Assembly (NCBI RefSeq): GCF_000230695.2
Contig: NC_020541.1
Location: forward strand, 2,852,001 to 2,916,000
Source: Rhodanobacter denitrificans
GTDB taxonomy: Bacteria; Pseudomonadota; Gammaproteobacteria; Xanthomonadales; Rhodanobacteraceae
Reading direction: 5' to 3'
DNA length: 64,000 bases
The notes beneath the pieces were generated by a model. The model was given only the letters and a program-made list of their open reading frames with translations. It was not told where the DNA came from and searched no databases. Of the stretch, positions 1 to 8,236 are shown piece after piece. A program made the position numbers and the translations under genes. The number at the start of each line of letters is the position of its first letter. Within the stretch, counting starts at the first letter, position 1.

Positions 1-180
1 CAGCGCGCCGCGACCGGCCGCCGTGCGCAGCAGCGGCACACCCAGCCAGCGATCCAGCTCGCCCAGATGCCGGCTCACCGAGGAGTGCACCATGCCCAGC
101 TCGCGCGCGGCGGCGCGTACGCCGCCGTGCGCATAGACCATGGCGAAGGCACGCAAGGCATTCAGCGGCAGCTCGTTCAT
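1..180 (-). CDS. LysR-family transcriptional regulator, N-terminal part (cut by window start)
   Basis: The 60 visible residues are the N-terminal winged helix-turn-helix of a LysR-type regulator. They open MNELPLNALRAF, followed by the recognition region with GGVRAAARELG and SSVSRHLGELD. The effector-binding domain lies outside the window. The gene is divergent from the LysE-type exporter that starts about 90 bases away. LysR genes often control such a divergent partner, so it probably regulates that exporter in response to an amino acid or related ligand; this is inference from position. The ATG at the right end is the natural start because the HTH begins immediately after it. Confidence 0.85.
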   Translation of the reverse strand, partial: MNELPLNALRAFAMVYAHGGVRAAARELGMVHSSVSRHLGELDRWLGVPLLRTAAGRGAL

Positions 181-272
181 GGTCACAATTCTAGACCATA
201 AACCACACGGCACAGACCAGCCGCAGCCACCAGAATGTGCTTCATCCGACCATTAGCGATGAGGGACATGCC

Positions 273-869
273 ATGGATCCGTTGCTCGCCGCGTGCGGCC
301 TGCTCTGCGTGGCCGCGATCACGCCCGGTCCGAACAACCTGGTGGTGCTGCGCGCGGCAGGGCAGGCCGGCCTGCGCGGCGCGATGCCGGCGATCGCCGG
401 CATCGTGTGCGGCGGCCTGCTGCTGCTCGCCGTGATGGCGCTGGGTGCGGGCGCGGCGTTCGCCACACATCCGCCACTACGGCGCTGGACCGGCGTGATC
501 GGCGCCGTGTACCTGGCCTGGCTCGGCGTATCGCTGTGCGCCGCCGGCATCGCGCCACGGCACGCCGCCGCGACCTCGGCAGCCTTGCCGGCCGGCATCC
601 TGGGCCTGATCGGCTTCCAGTTCCTCAACCCGAAAAGCTGGGTGATCGTGCTGAGCGTGCTGGCGGCGGTGCCGGCCGCCGGCCTGCGCGACTACCTGCC
701 GCTGGCCGGACTGTTCGTGCTGATCCCCACCCTGTGCCTGCTGCTGTGGGCCGCGCTTGGCGCGTGGCTGGCCCGCTGGCTGGTGCGCCCCACGATCCGC
801 CGCGGCGTCGACATCGTGATGGGCGCCCTGCTGGTCGCCTGCGCCTTCCTGTTGCTGATCGAACCCTGA
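273..869 (+). CDS. LysE/RhtB-family amino-acid exporter
   Basis: A 198-residue inner-membrane protein made almost entirely of hydrophobic segments (about six). It has the family's N-terminal PGPNN signature at residues 18-22 and the 'FLNPKSW' segment typical of LysE/RhtB translocators in the middle. Members export amino acids, homoserine lactones or analogues using the proton gradient. The ATG at 273 is preceded by GAGGGA 7 bases upstream and places the signature where the family has it; an upstream GTG at 237 would add a non-hydrophobic leader. Substrate cannot be read from sequence. The divergent LysR gene is the likely regulator, and an FMN reductase follows 27 bases downstream, possibly co-transcribed. 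Confidence 0.85.
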   Translation: MDPLLAACGLLCVAAITPGPNNLVVLRAAGQAGLRGAMPAIAGIVCGGLLLLAVMALGAGAAFATHPPLRRWTGVIGAVYLAWLGVSLCAAGIAPRHAAATSAALPAGILGLIGFQFLNPKSWVIVLSVLAAVPAAGLRDYLPLAGLFVLIPTLCLLLWAALGAWLARWLVRPTIRRGVDIVMGALLVACAFLLLIEP

Positions 870-896
870 CCCCCTTGCTTCACTGGAGATACCGAG

Positions 897-1523
897 ATGA
901 CCGTCTTCCATACGACTCCTGCCCGCCGCGTGCTGTGCCTCCCCGGCAGCCTGCGCCGCGATTCCTGGAACCGCCGCCTGCTGCAGGCGGCTGTGGCCCA
1001 GGCGCCGGCGACACTGCAGCTGGACGTCTACGATGCGCTGTCCGCCGTGCCGCTGTTCGATGAAGATCTGGAGCGGCGCGAGCCGGCCGGCCCCGCCGGT
1101 GTGCAGGCGCTGCGCGCGGCGCTCGCCGCCGCGGACGGCCTGCTCATCGCCACGCCCGAGTACAACCACGCCATGCCCGGCGTGCTGAAGAACGCGCTGG
1201 ACTGGCTCTCGCGCGAAAGCCCGGCCGGTGACGTGCTGCCGGAGAAGCCCGTCGCCGTGCTCGGCGCCAGCAGCGGGCCGTGGGGTACGCGCCTGGCGCA
1301 GGCTTCGCTGCGCCAGGTGCTGCATACCTGCGGCGCCCTGGTGATGCCCGCCCCGACCCTGTTCGTGGCGAATGCGGCCAGCCGCTTCGACGCGGGTGGC
1401 GCGCTGACCGACCTGGCCATCGCGCAGTCGCTGCAGGATTTCACGCTGGCGTTCGAGCGATGGATGGAGCGCACCGCGCCGTCATTCGGCAATCGGGAAC
1501 CCGCGGTGACGGCGCGGCGCTGA
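897..1523 (+). CDS. NAD(P)H-dependent FMN reductase
   Basis: A 208-residue cytoplasmic flavodoxin-fold protein. The FMN phosphate-binding loop is seen as PGSLRRDSWNRRL (residues 16-28), and the second family signature PEYNHAMPGVLKNALDW lies at 87-103. This is the NADPH-dependent FMN reductase family that includes ChrR and azoreductase-like quinone/chromate reductases. It transfers hydride from NAD(P)H to FMN and on to quinones, azo dyes or metals; the physiological acceptor cannot be told. It lies 27 bases after the LysE-type gene in the same direction, so the two may form an operon. Confidence 0.85.
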   Translation: MTVFHTTPARRVLCLPGSLRRDSWNRRLLQAAVAQAPATLQLDVYDALSAVPLFDEDLERREPAGPAGVQALRAALAAADGLLIATPEYNHAMPGVLKNALDWLSRESPAGDVLPEKPVAVLGASSGPWGTRLAQASLRQVLHTCGALVMPAPTLFVANAASRFDAGGALTDLAIAQSLQDFTLAFERWMERTAPSFGNREPAVTARR

Positions 1524-1605
1524 CCACGATCACCCATGCCTTTACGCACACTCCCGCCGCGACGGCGCCGGTTAAGCTGGCCGCTTTCGCCCGCGAGGAG
1601 GAACC

Positions 1606-3111
1606 GTGCACAAATCCCTGCGATCCGTCCTGCTGGCGGCCTTCGTGCTGGCCGTCGCCAACGCTGCCCCGGCCTTCGCCGTCGACACCCACAAGCCGGC
1701 CGCGCCGGAGTCGGCCGGCAGCGACGGCTTCCAGCTGCCGCCGCTGCCGGCCGATGCGCACGTGACGCAATCGGCTACGGTGGACGGGCGCACGCTCAAG
1801 TACACCGTCACCGTCGGCTCGCTGCCGGTGCGCGACGACAAGGGCAAGACCACCGGCGAAGTGGTGTTCACCGCCTACACCATGGCCGGCAGGGACCGTC
1901 CGGTGACGTTCGCGCTGAACGGCGGCCCGGGCGCCTCCTCGGTGTACCTCAACCTCGGCGCGATCGGGCCGAAACGGGTGAACTTCGGCGCCGAAGGCGA
2001 CAACCCGTCCGACCCGGCCACGCTGCACGACAACCCCGGCACCTGGCTGGGCTTCACCGACCTGGTGTTCATCGACCCGGTGGGCACCGGCTACAGCCGC
2101 GCGCTGGTCGACGACAAGGAAGCCACCAAACAGTTCTACAGCACCGACAGCGACATCCAGTATCTCTCGCGCATCGTCTACGACTGGCTGGTGAAGAACG
2201 GCCGCATGGCCTCGCGCAAGTACCTGGTCGGCGAGAGCTACGGCGGCTTCCGCGGCCCGCGCATCACCGAGTACCTGCAGACGCGCCTCGGCGTGGCGAT
2301 GAACGGCGTGGTGCTGCTGTCGCCGTACCTCGACCCGGCCGCGTTCGAGGACGGCAACGTGTCGCCGCTGCCGTGGATGCTCACCTTACCCTCGATCGCC
2401 GCCGCCCATCTGGAGCGCGAGCACAAGCTCAGCGCCGCGGCGATGGCGCCGATCATCGAATACACCCGCGGCGAATACGCCAGCGACCTGATGCGCGGCC
2501 GCGCCGACCCGCAGGCCACCGAGCGCGTGGTGAAGAAGGTCACCGAGCTGACCGGACTCGACCCGCTGTTCGTCAAGCGCTCCGGCGGCCGCATCGAGAC
2601 CCAGGCCTACCTGCGCGAGGTATACCGCGCCGAAGGCAAGCTGGGCAGCCGCTACGACTCCAACGTCACCGCGTGGGACCCGTTCCCGTACGCGCCGCAC
2701 CAGCAAAGCGGCGACCCGATCCTCAACGGCATCATCGCGCCCACCACCACGGCGATGGTCGACTTCGTCACCCGCGTCGTGGGCTGGAAATACGACGGCC
2801 GCTACAACGCGCTCAGCTACGAGGTGAACAAGCTGTGGCACGAGGACAAGGACGCGAACAAGGGCTCGGTGTCGCAGCTGCGCGAGGCGGTGGCCAACGA
2901 CCCGGGCCTGCGCGTGCTGATCACCCATGGCTGGGACGACCTGTCCTGCCCGTTCATGGCCTCGGTGCTGATCGTCGACCAGATGCCGGCAATGGGCGAC
3001 CCGACCCGCGTGCGGGTGAAGAACTACCCCGGCGGCCACATGTTCTACGCGCGCCCCGACAGCCAGGCTGCGCTGACCGCCGACGTGAAGGCGTTGTACG
3101 GCGTCAAATGA
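1606..3111 (+). CDS. Secreted S10 serine carboxypeptidase-like peptidase
   Basis: A 501-residue exported protein with a clear Sec signal peptide (hydrophobic stretch, cleavage after AFA near residue 25). The peptidase S10 features are present: the oxyanion segment NGGPGASS, the nucleophile motif GESYGG at 209-214 (Ser211), an Asp in HGWDD near 445 and the terminal GGHM with His478. S10 enzymes remove C-terminal residues from peptides at acidic pH; bacterial members are periplasmic or secreted. GAGGAA lies 7 bases before the ATG. It begins 80 bases after the FMN reductase and is probably transcribed separately. The 219 bases downstream hold only a short GC hairpin (3152-3170). Confidence 0.9.
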   Translation: MHKSLRSVLLAAFVLAVANAAPAFAVDTHKPAAPESAGSDGFQLPPLPADAHVTQSATVDGRTLKYTVTVGSLPVRDDKGKTTGEVVFTAYTMAGRDRPVTFALNGGPGASSVYLNLGAIGPKRVNFGAEGDNPSDPATLHDNPGTWLGFTDLVFIDPVGTGYSRALVDDKEATKQFYSTDSDIQYLSRIVYDWLVKNGRMASRKYLVGESYGGFRGPRITEYLQTRLGVAMNGVVLLSPYLDPAAFEDGNVSPLPWMLTLPSIAAAHLEREHKLSAAAMAPIIEYTRGEYASDLMRGRADPQATERVVKKVTELTGLDPLFVKRSGGRIETQAYLREVYRAEGKLGSRYDSNVTAWDPFPYAPHQQSGDPILNGIIAPTTTAMVDFVTRVVGWKYDGRYNALSYEVNKLWHEDKDANKGSVSQLREAVANDPGLRVLITHGWDDLSCPFMASVLIVDQMPAMGDPTRVRVKNYPGGHMFYARPDSQAALTADVKALYGVK

Positions 3112-3330
3112 GACAACCGCAACCGGAGACCGGACGCACTACCACCTCGTGCTCGCGCGCTGAGCGCGAGTGCACTGCCGTGCACCAAGCAGTCCCCGAG
3201 TCTTGTTTCACTCAGTTTGCGCGAGCCATGGACGACTCGACTGCCACTCAAAGCGAGAGGCGTCGAACCTGCCGCGCAGCAAGCTGGGTGGAAACATGGT
3301 TCGTTCGCAAAATGGCGGGATTCGAGGTGC

Positions 3331-3543
3331 TCATCCCAATTGACGCGGGCTTTTAGCCTCATCGACACAACGAAGCCAATCGTCCCACGCAGCTGGATCC
3401 AGCGGCTTGCCGTCGCTTTCAATCGTAATATCTGCGATGAGAGTTTCCATATCATTTCCCGCTCGAGCATAGAACTGCTCGAGAAACAACCGCATGGCTA
3501 TAAGCGCTTCATGCTCGGTAATCAAGGGGGGAGCCTCCATCAT
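3331..3543 (-). CDS. Small putative immunity protein of displaced Rhs tip 3
   Basis: A 70-residue acidic protein of unnamed family. It opens MMEAPPLITEHEALIAM and has a PAAWDDWL motif near the C terminus, a pattern I recall in small proteins next to polymorphic toxins. Its ATG overlaps the stop of the upstream toxin tip in an ATGA arrangement, so it is translationally coupled to it. An immunity protein must be made with its toxin, and position plus size support that role. No enzymatic motif is visible. It would neutralise the C-terminal domain encoded at 3540-3850. Function is inferred; the gene boundaries are solid. Confidence 0.6.
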   Translation of the reverse strand: MMEAPPLITEHEALIAMRLFLEQFYARAGNDMETLIADITIESDGKPLDPAAWDDWLRCVDEAKSPRQLG

Positions 3544-4235
3544 TTCGAGACGTCATTGACGCCGCCGTTGGTGATCTGGGTGCCGTTGCGTACCTCCACC
3601 CATACTTGACGTCCATCGGGCAGCGTCTCACGATAGACGCTGATGCTGCCACTTGGGCCGCGAGTGCCGATAAAGTTACCCGGTTTCACCGCACCCTGAA
3701 GGAGGGCGCGATTTTCTGTAGTATCCTCAGCCATATGTCCTCGAGCATTTCGGAAAATATGTGACGTATCGTCTCTGAAGGCGATTCCGGCATCTCTTTT
3801 TGCAAATTTCAAAAACCTGCTAAAGCCAGCCAGCCTGCCAACAATGCGGCCAATTCCATCGCCCAATAAGTTCAGAGCAGTAAATTTAGCCGTGAACAGG
3901 CCCGCCTGCTTGAGCGCCCTGCCCTGATTTTTTAAAATCGTGGCATTGGTTAGGCGAATATCGTCGCATGTCTCATCGCATTGTCCTGCAGATCTGGTCG
4001 GCGCAGCGCTTTGTTTGGCACTCTCCTGTCGGTCGTCAGAATTCGCCGCAACGGCACAACACGGCCCATCAGGATGCATGATGGATCGATCTAATTCAGA
4101 GCAACCTGGTAAAGTTCCAGCACTGTTGCAGATTCGACGTCCTGTCGGATCAGTAACCACAATATGATTACTATTGGCGTACGCAAATCGATTGAGTTTG
4201 AACACATCTCCCGCACTCGGCCCCACAGGATCCAC
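3540..4235 (-). CDS. Displaced Rhs core fragment with toxin tip 3 (no native 5' end)
   Basis: The first ~75 residues match the end of the Rhs core in the intact tip protein at 7185-8168 (DPVGPSAGDVFKLNRFAYA, then DPTGR). In-frame homology runs back to about 4273, where it stops abruptly within RYYDP coding sequence. After the core the sequence diverges completely into a different C-terminal domain ending in HIFRNARGH, QVWVEVRNG and NGGV motifs. I recall this ending from many polymorphic toxins; a ribonuclease of the BECR/EndoU-like type is possible but unproven. The only start before the upstream stop codon is a GTG, and there is no signal peptide. It therefore looks like an orphan tip pushed aside by recombination, kept with its immunity gene. 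Confidence 0.65.
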   Translation of the reverse strand: MDPVGPSAGDVFKLNRFAYANSNHIVVTDPTGRRICNSAGTLPGCSELDRSIMHPDGPCCAVAANSDDRQESAKQSAAPTRSAGQCDETCDDIRLTNATILKNQGRALKQAGLFTAKFTALNLLGDGIGRIVGRLAGFSRFLKFAKRDAGIAFRDDTSHIFRNARGHMAEDTTENRALLQGAVKPGNFIGTRGPSGSISVYRETLPDGRQVWVEVRNGTQITNGGVNDVSK

Positions 4236-4465
4236 ACTGATAAATCGCCCTACCGCCGGATCGTAATACCGTGCGAATACAATCGCCGGCAGGCTTCGCC
4301 GGCATCCTTAACACGATCAACCACTTACACACCCAGCAGGGTGCGTATGGTGTATGCCAGCGTCGAGGGTTAAGGAAACCGGGGCTTTTTGCTCGCGTTG
4401 ACTCCACGACAAGGGCGCAGCAGAAGGTCACCCCTTTAGCATCCGTGAGCCACGGATGAGCCGGT

Positions 4466-4711
4466 CTATTCGGTCGAGTGCGCCAGTTCCCGCACGGCAC
4501 GATCGAACGCTTCCTCGCTGACCAAGCCACGGCTGGAACGATCCAGCAGATTGCGCATCGCCGGGGTGTAGACAAAGCCTTCCATTTCACCGGAGACGAT
4601 CGCGTTTTCCAAGGCAGCACGACGAAGCAGGTCGGTGTGTTGGAGGTCGGTCGTGATGAGGGGGGCTATTCCCAAACGAAGGGCGGCGATACACGGCGGC
4701 GAGGAACCCAC
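4466..4711 (-). CDS. VbhA-like Fic antitoxin (orphan)
   Basis: The C-terminal half reads as an antitoxin of the VbhA type: an N-terminal helix ending in SGEMEGF, then RNLLDRSSRGLVSEEAFDR. SGEMEG fits the Fic inhibitory motif (S/T)xxxE(G/N), whose Glu blocks the ATP gamma-phosphate site of Fic AMP-transferases. VbhA family members are 60-80 residues with this layout. A Fic toxin gene would normally follow, but the next ~190 bases are non-coding and then join the displaced Rhs fragment, so the toxin appears deleted. The start is uncertain: GTG at 4711 or a TTG further in; no ATG precedes the conserved part. Confidence 0.55.
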   Translation of the reverse strand: MGSSPPCIAALRLGIAPLITTDLQHTDLLRRAALENAIVSGEMEGFVYTPAMRNLLDRSSRGLVSEEAFDRAVRELAHSTE

Positions 4712-5024
4712 AAGTCGTCGTGATCGCGGGTCCCATTTTACCGCGCTGGTGTGGTCATGGCGACGCGTTGGGCTCGATTCTTTCCCCGCCGAACCTTACG
4801 ATGACCGCACGACACCGCGACCTTTCCACGGTGGATGGCACGCCACCGGCTGGTGAGTCAAGGGCGAACCATCGCCCGGCGCTTGGTGGTCGCGCAGCGA
4901 GCGTTTAGCGTCCGCCAGTGCGGGGGACATTGCGGGAATCATGCGGCAATACAAGACGCGACCCGAACTTATAGAAAACGTCCCGCTCGGAGCGCAGCAT
5001 CAAACGCATGTACGAATAGAGCCT
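4712..5024. other. Gene-free stretch inside the toxin island
   Basis: About 310 bases between the orphan antitoxin and immunity gene 2. Short frames here have no recognisable protein pattern and no ribosome-binding sites at suitable starts. It probably holds the promoter of the antitoxin (on the minus strand) and decayed DNA left by recombination. I see no tRNA, terminator or insertion-sequence end. Confidence 0.4.
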
Positions 5025-5375
5025 TCAAGTAATCGCCTCAATGTCTCCAATGAAAGCCACTCCACCCCGCCAACTGCTTATGTCCATCGCGGCGCTGGAC
5101 TTCGCTTGTTCATCCGATATCCCAGTCATCGCACAAAACACCTTCTTGCCGTTCTGAAGCTCCGCGATTTCACTTCCTTTGTGTCGAGGAGAAGCAACGA
5201 CGTAGCGATACACGGAATCGCGATAGCTCATGCTTTCGTTCAGTTCAATAAGCGCTTTCCCTCCGTGGTCATCGCGCGTCATTTGCAACAGTTCGCCTCG
5301 GAGTGGTTGCCACTTCAAGGCTTCGCCAAGATCCCACGGATCGCTGAGCATGATTGAAATTCGCATTGGACTCAC
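5025..5375 (-). CDS. Putative immunity protein of displaced Rhs tip 2
   Basis: A 116-residue (or 113 from an internal ATG at 5366) soluble protein with no family I can name. It begins with a GTG whose GTGA overlaps the stop of the upstream toxin-tip gene, so it is coupled to it as immunity genes are. The sequence is mixed-charge, with no signal peptide or membrane segment, consistent with a cytoplasmic binder of an imported toxin. Codon use is visibly more AT-rich than in the housekeeping genes, as usual for tip/immunity cassettes. Role inferred from position only. Confidence 0.6.
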   Translation of the reverse strand: MSPMRISIMLSDPWDLGEALKWQPLRGELLQMTRDDHGGKALIELNESMSYRDSVYRYVVASPRHKGSEIAELQNGKKVFCAMTGISDEQAKSSAAMDISSWRGGVAFIGDIEAIT

Positions 5376-6283
5376 TGCTGCATCGTGTCTGTTCGGACTA
5401 CAGTGGCTGGCACGTCTCCAGTCGCAGTACGTTCCATTCCACCTCCAGGCATATTGAAGTTCGGTTCAACGCGAGTCGGCGCTGAAAAACGCCCGGCGGG
5501 AACTTCCAAAGTAACTCGCACTTCCGGCTTAGTAGGGAGGGCCAATCGTTGCTGAGCGCGTCCAGCTGAAGAATTGACCGCATCGCTCGCGTAATGCGTT
5601 CCAGACCGACCGCCTCGAACAAGACCGCTATCCTGCGTTGCCTTGAGCTCTGCTTTCGACATTCCCCGCTGGACTAATTCGGTCTTAGGCGAATCCGACA
5701 ACACCTTGTCGATCATAACGGCGGTTTTCACCATGCCGACCGCCTCGACCACAGCACCCGCACCCGAAGCTGTCAACATCACCCCCAAACCGACCTTCGC
5801 TATAGGCGACAGTGGTTCGTTCGGGTGTGTGGCGGCATAGGCCCCCTGCGCCGCCACCATCCTGCCGCAAGAGCCATCAGCGTCGGAGCAACGCCCATCC
5901 GGATCGGTGTGATTGACCGGGTTGTTGCTGGTGTAGTCGTACCGATTGAAGTTGAACAGATTGCCCGGCGTAGGTGCCACCGGATCGACGCTGAGGAAGC
6001 CTCCTCTACTTGGATCGTAGTAGCGCGCCTGCATGTACACCAAGCCGGTATCCGGGTCGTTCACATGGCCGGTGTAGCCCGGCCCGTTTGGCGCGGTACC
6101 CAATGCCTGCACGCCGTACGGCTGGTAGTCGAACGTGGCCGTGATGGTGCCGTTGGCATCGGCTTCGGCCAGCGGCGTGCCCTGCGGGTCGGAGTACACG
6201 TAGGTCACCGTGCCGGCATGAGCGGCTGCGCCCAGCGAAAGCCAAAGGGCGGCGATGCTCAGCAGGATCTTGAGTGGATTCAT
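5372..6283 (-). CDS. Displaced Rhs core/tip protein 2 with signal peptide and ART-like toxin tip
   Basis: A 303-residue protein. It has a Sec signal peptide (MNPLKILLSIAALWLSLG, cleavage after AHA), the end of an Rhs core (YVYSDPQGTPLAEADANG, DTGLVYMQARYYDP), then DPVAP and TDPDG in place of the usual DPxG pair, a hydrophobic linker, and a distinct tip. The tip has RGMSKAEL, THYASDAVN and GGGMERTATG. This spacing of Arg, Ser/Tyr-rich strand and late Glu resembles ADP-ribosyltransferase toxins such as TreTu, which modifies EF-Tu; this is a guess at fold level. An upstream in-frame ATG at 6355 overlaps the stop of the Rhs remnant, but AAGGAC precedes the ATG at 6283. Immunity gene 2 follows. 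Confidence 0.7.
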   Translation of the reverse strand: MNPLKILLSIAALWLSLGAAAHAGTVTYVYSDPQGTPLAEADANGTITATFDYQPYGVQALGTAPNGPGYTGHVNDPDTGLVYMQARYYDPSRGGFLSVDPVAPTPGNLFNFNRYDYTSNNPVNHTDPDGRCSDADGSCGRMVAAQGAYAATHPNEPLSPIAKVGLGVMLTASGAGAVVEAVGMVKTAVMIDKVLSDSPKTELVQRGMSKAELKATQDSGLVRGGRSGTHYASDAVNSSAGRAQQRLALPTKPEVRVTLEVPAGRFSAPTRVEPNFNMPGGGMERTATGDVPATVVRTDTMQQ

Positions 6284-6351
6284 GGTGGCGCGTCCTTGCG
6301 GTCCCTTCGAGATATGCCTGACAGCGACGATGGCCGATCGCGACGACGAAC

Positions 6352-6716
6352 TCATATCGATCCCTCCGTCTCCGCCGTCATGGTGGCGGTCGAGCTGGAG
6401 ATGCTGCTCCCGGCGGCGTTGTAGAAATCCACGCGCATCTGGTACGTGCGCCCGCGCGAGCCAGACGTCGGGCCGAAAGTACCGGTGGTGTAGTAGTCCG
6501 CCGGGTTACTACTGACCGCCACCGGCGTCGACGCGCCGTTCGTCAGCGTGCCGCCGGCATCGACATCGCCGGACGGTACCCCCACGTAAGTCCAGGTGTA
6601 TTGCACGGTCACCGCCCCACTGGGTAGCGCACCGCTGAGCTTGACCACGTTGCCAGCGGGTGTTGCGCTATACACCTGCCACGTGGTGCCGCCGACGATC
6701 GCGAAGCTGATCGGAC
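6352..6716 (-). pseudogene. Duplicated 3' end of the large Rhs gene
   Basis: Nearly identical in protein to the last ~120 residues of the big Rhs protein (GDVDAGGTLTN, GTFGPTSGSRGRTYQ, ending TAETEGSI plus stop). At about 6716 homology ends sharply and gives way to the end of the DUF4279 immunity gene. It has no start of its own. This is the footprint left when a new rhs 3' end plus tip 1 was placed ahead of an older copy, displacing tip 2 with a piece of its former parent. Confidence 0.8.
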
Positions 6717-6738
6717 AGCGGACGGCACATCGGAGCGA

Positions 6739-7185
6739 CTATTCGACTTCCTCCGTCCCGGTTTCGACGCAAGTTTCATTCGACCCGTAGACGTCTAGTG
6801 CTAAATCAATCTCCAACTCAGCAAGTTTGCTCATCAGCTTATAAGGCAAAGTGTCTCCACTATTTCCAACAGAAAACCAACCGATAAAAAATTCGATACG
6901 ACCACCTTCTATACAAATTCGATGGAAGATATCTTTATATTGACCGAAGGAAGCTAAAGCACGTTCAAGTGTCTCGCTTAGATTTTCTTCACCATGTCGT
7001 TCGATGTTGAACGTGCAGTAACTTTCGTCGTAGATGCCCTCCAACTCCCTTCCTTTTGGTGTCGTACGCCTCTCTCCCGCCTTCCACATACGGGTAGGCT
7101 TTATGCCTAGCTCAGTGCTCAAATCAGAAGGGTCAAAGGATGACCCAAAGAAGCGCAATGAGATTTTGAACCGAAATGTATTCAT
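6739..7185 (-). CDS. DUF4279 immunity protein of Rhs tip 1
   Basis: A 148-residue cytoplasmic protein with the DUF4279 pattern: MNTFRFKISLRFFG, then DPSDLSTELGIKPTR and the GERRTTPKG segment. DUF4279 proteins are frequent neighbours of contact-dependent and Rhs toxins and are thought to act as immunity proteins. The ATG shares one base with the stop of the upstream tip gene (TGATG), coupling translation. AT-rich codon use contrasts with surrounding genes. It should protect against the tip encoded at 7185-7500. A TTG one codon upstream is less likely as start. Confidence 0.75.
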   Translation of the reverse strand: MNTFRFKISLRFFGSSFDPSDLSTELGIKPTRMWKAGERRTTPKGRELEGIYDESYCTFNIERHGEENLSETLERALASFGQYKDIFHRICIEGGRIEFFIGWFSVGNSGDTLPYKLMSKLAELEIDLALDVYGSNETCVETGTEEVE

Positions 7186-8168
7186 CAATTGCTCCCCGGC
7201 AAATAATCGCCTTTAGGTCCATTATTTACCGGATTTCCCTCATGATCTCCCGTGATTACATCACCATTTGGTGCAATCCCAGTCCAATCTTGCGGGCCCG
7301 CACCAACACCGTCTTTTATGGTATGAACATCATCCTTGCTTAGGCCAGGATATTTATCGATCGGTATAGTCCCGGGAGGAGCACTCTTTGGCTTTGATCC
7401 AGGGATTGGCTTTGCCAATTGCACGAGTGGATAGGCCACGACCCTGCCCCCACATGTTAAAGATCCATAGCACCCCTGATGCCCATAAATCAGGTCGTGG
7501 AAGCCATTGGCATCCACTATAAATAGTTCGACTCCAAGAAGCGTCAAACCCGCTGTGCGCACCGCTGCACCCCCAATGCTGCTAGCAAAATCTGAAGAAT
7601 AAGAAGCAGTAACCGTGACAGCAGCTAGGTTTGTAGCAGAACTTGGTGTTGATGATGCTTTCGAATTACTCCCCCCGGAATTCGCCGCAACGTCACAACA
7701 ACCAGACGGTCCGTGACCAACACTGTGATACGGATCATAACAACCTGGAGAAGTTCCAGTGCTATTACAAATTTGACGCCCTGTCGGATCAGTAACCATG
7801 ATAGGGTTACTATTGGCGTACGCAAACCGATTGAGTTTGAACACATCTCCTGCACTCGGCCCCACCGGATCCACGCTCAAAAACCGCCCTACCGCCGGAT
7901 CGTAATACCGTGCCTGCATGTACACCAACCCGGTATCCGGGTCGTTCACGTGACCGGTGTAGCCCGGCCCATTCGGCGCGGTGCCCAGCGCCTGCACGCC
8001 GTACGGCCGGTAGTCGAACGTGGCCGTGATGGTGCCATTGGCGTCGGCTTCGGCCAGCGGCGTACCCTGCGGGTCGGAGTACACGTAGGTCACCGTGCCG
8101 GCATGCGCGATCGCACCCAGCCAAAGCCACAGGGCCGCGATGCTCAGCAGGGTCTTGAGTGGGTTCAT
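7185..8168 (-). CDS. Secreted Rhs core/toxin-tip protein 1 (active position)
   Basis: A 327-residue protein. Order: Sec signal peptide (MNPLKTLLSIAALWLWLG, cleavage after AHA), core end YVYSDPQGTPLAEADANG, DTGLVYMQARYYDPAVGRF, DPVG...DPTG (23 residues apart; canonical Rhs aspartyl-cleavage pairs are about 18 apart), a Ser/Thr linker, a short hydrophobic region, and a C-terminal tip with PGLSKDDVHTIKDGVGAGP, DWTGIAPNGDVIT and NGPKGDYLP. The tip recurs in polymorphic toxins, but I cannot name its activity. In ordinary Rhs proteins this segment is fused to the YD shell; here it has its own start and signal. An earlier in-frame ATG (8240) overlaps the stop of the shell gene by ATGA, while AAGGA sits 9 bases before the ATG at 8168; both starts may be used. 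Confidence 0.75.
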   Translation of the reverse strand: MNPLKTLLSIAALWLWLGAIAHAGTVTYVYSDPQGTPLAEADANGTITATFDYRPYGVQALGTAPNGPGYTGHVNDPDTGLVYMQARYYDPAVGRFLSVDPVGPSAGDVFKLNRFAYANSNPIMVTDPTGRQICNSTGTSPGCYDPYHSVGHGPSGCCDVAANSGGSNSKASSTPSSATNLAAVTVTASYSSDFASSIGGAAVRTAGLTLLGVELFIVDANGFHDLIYGHQGCYGSLTCGGRVVAYPLVQLAKPIPGSKPKSAPPGTIPIDKYPGLSKDDVHTIKDGVGAGPQDWTGIAPNGDVITGDHEGNPVNNGPKGDYLPGSN

Positions 8169-8236
8169 GGCGACGCGTCCTTGCGGTCCTTTCGAATGAT
8201 GCCTGACGGCGACTACGGTCGATCGCGACGGCAGGC

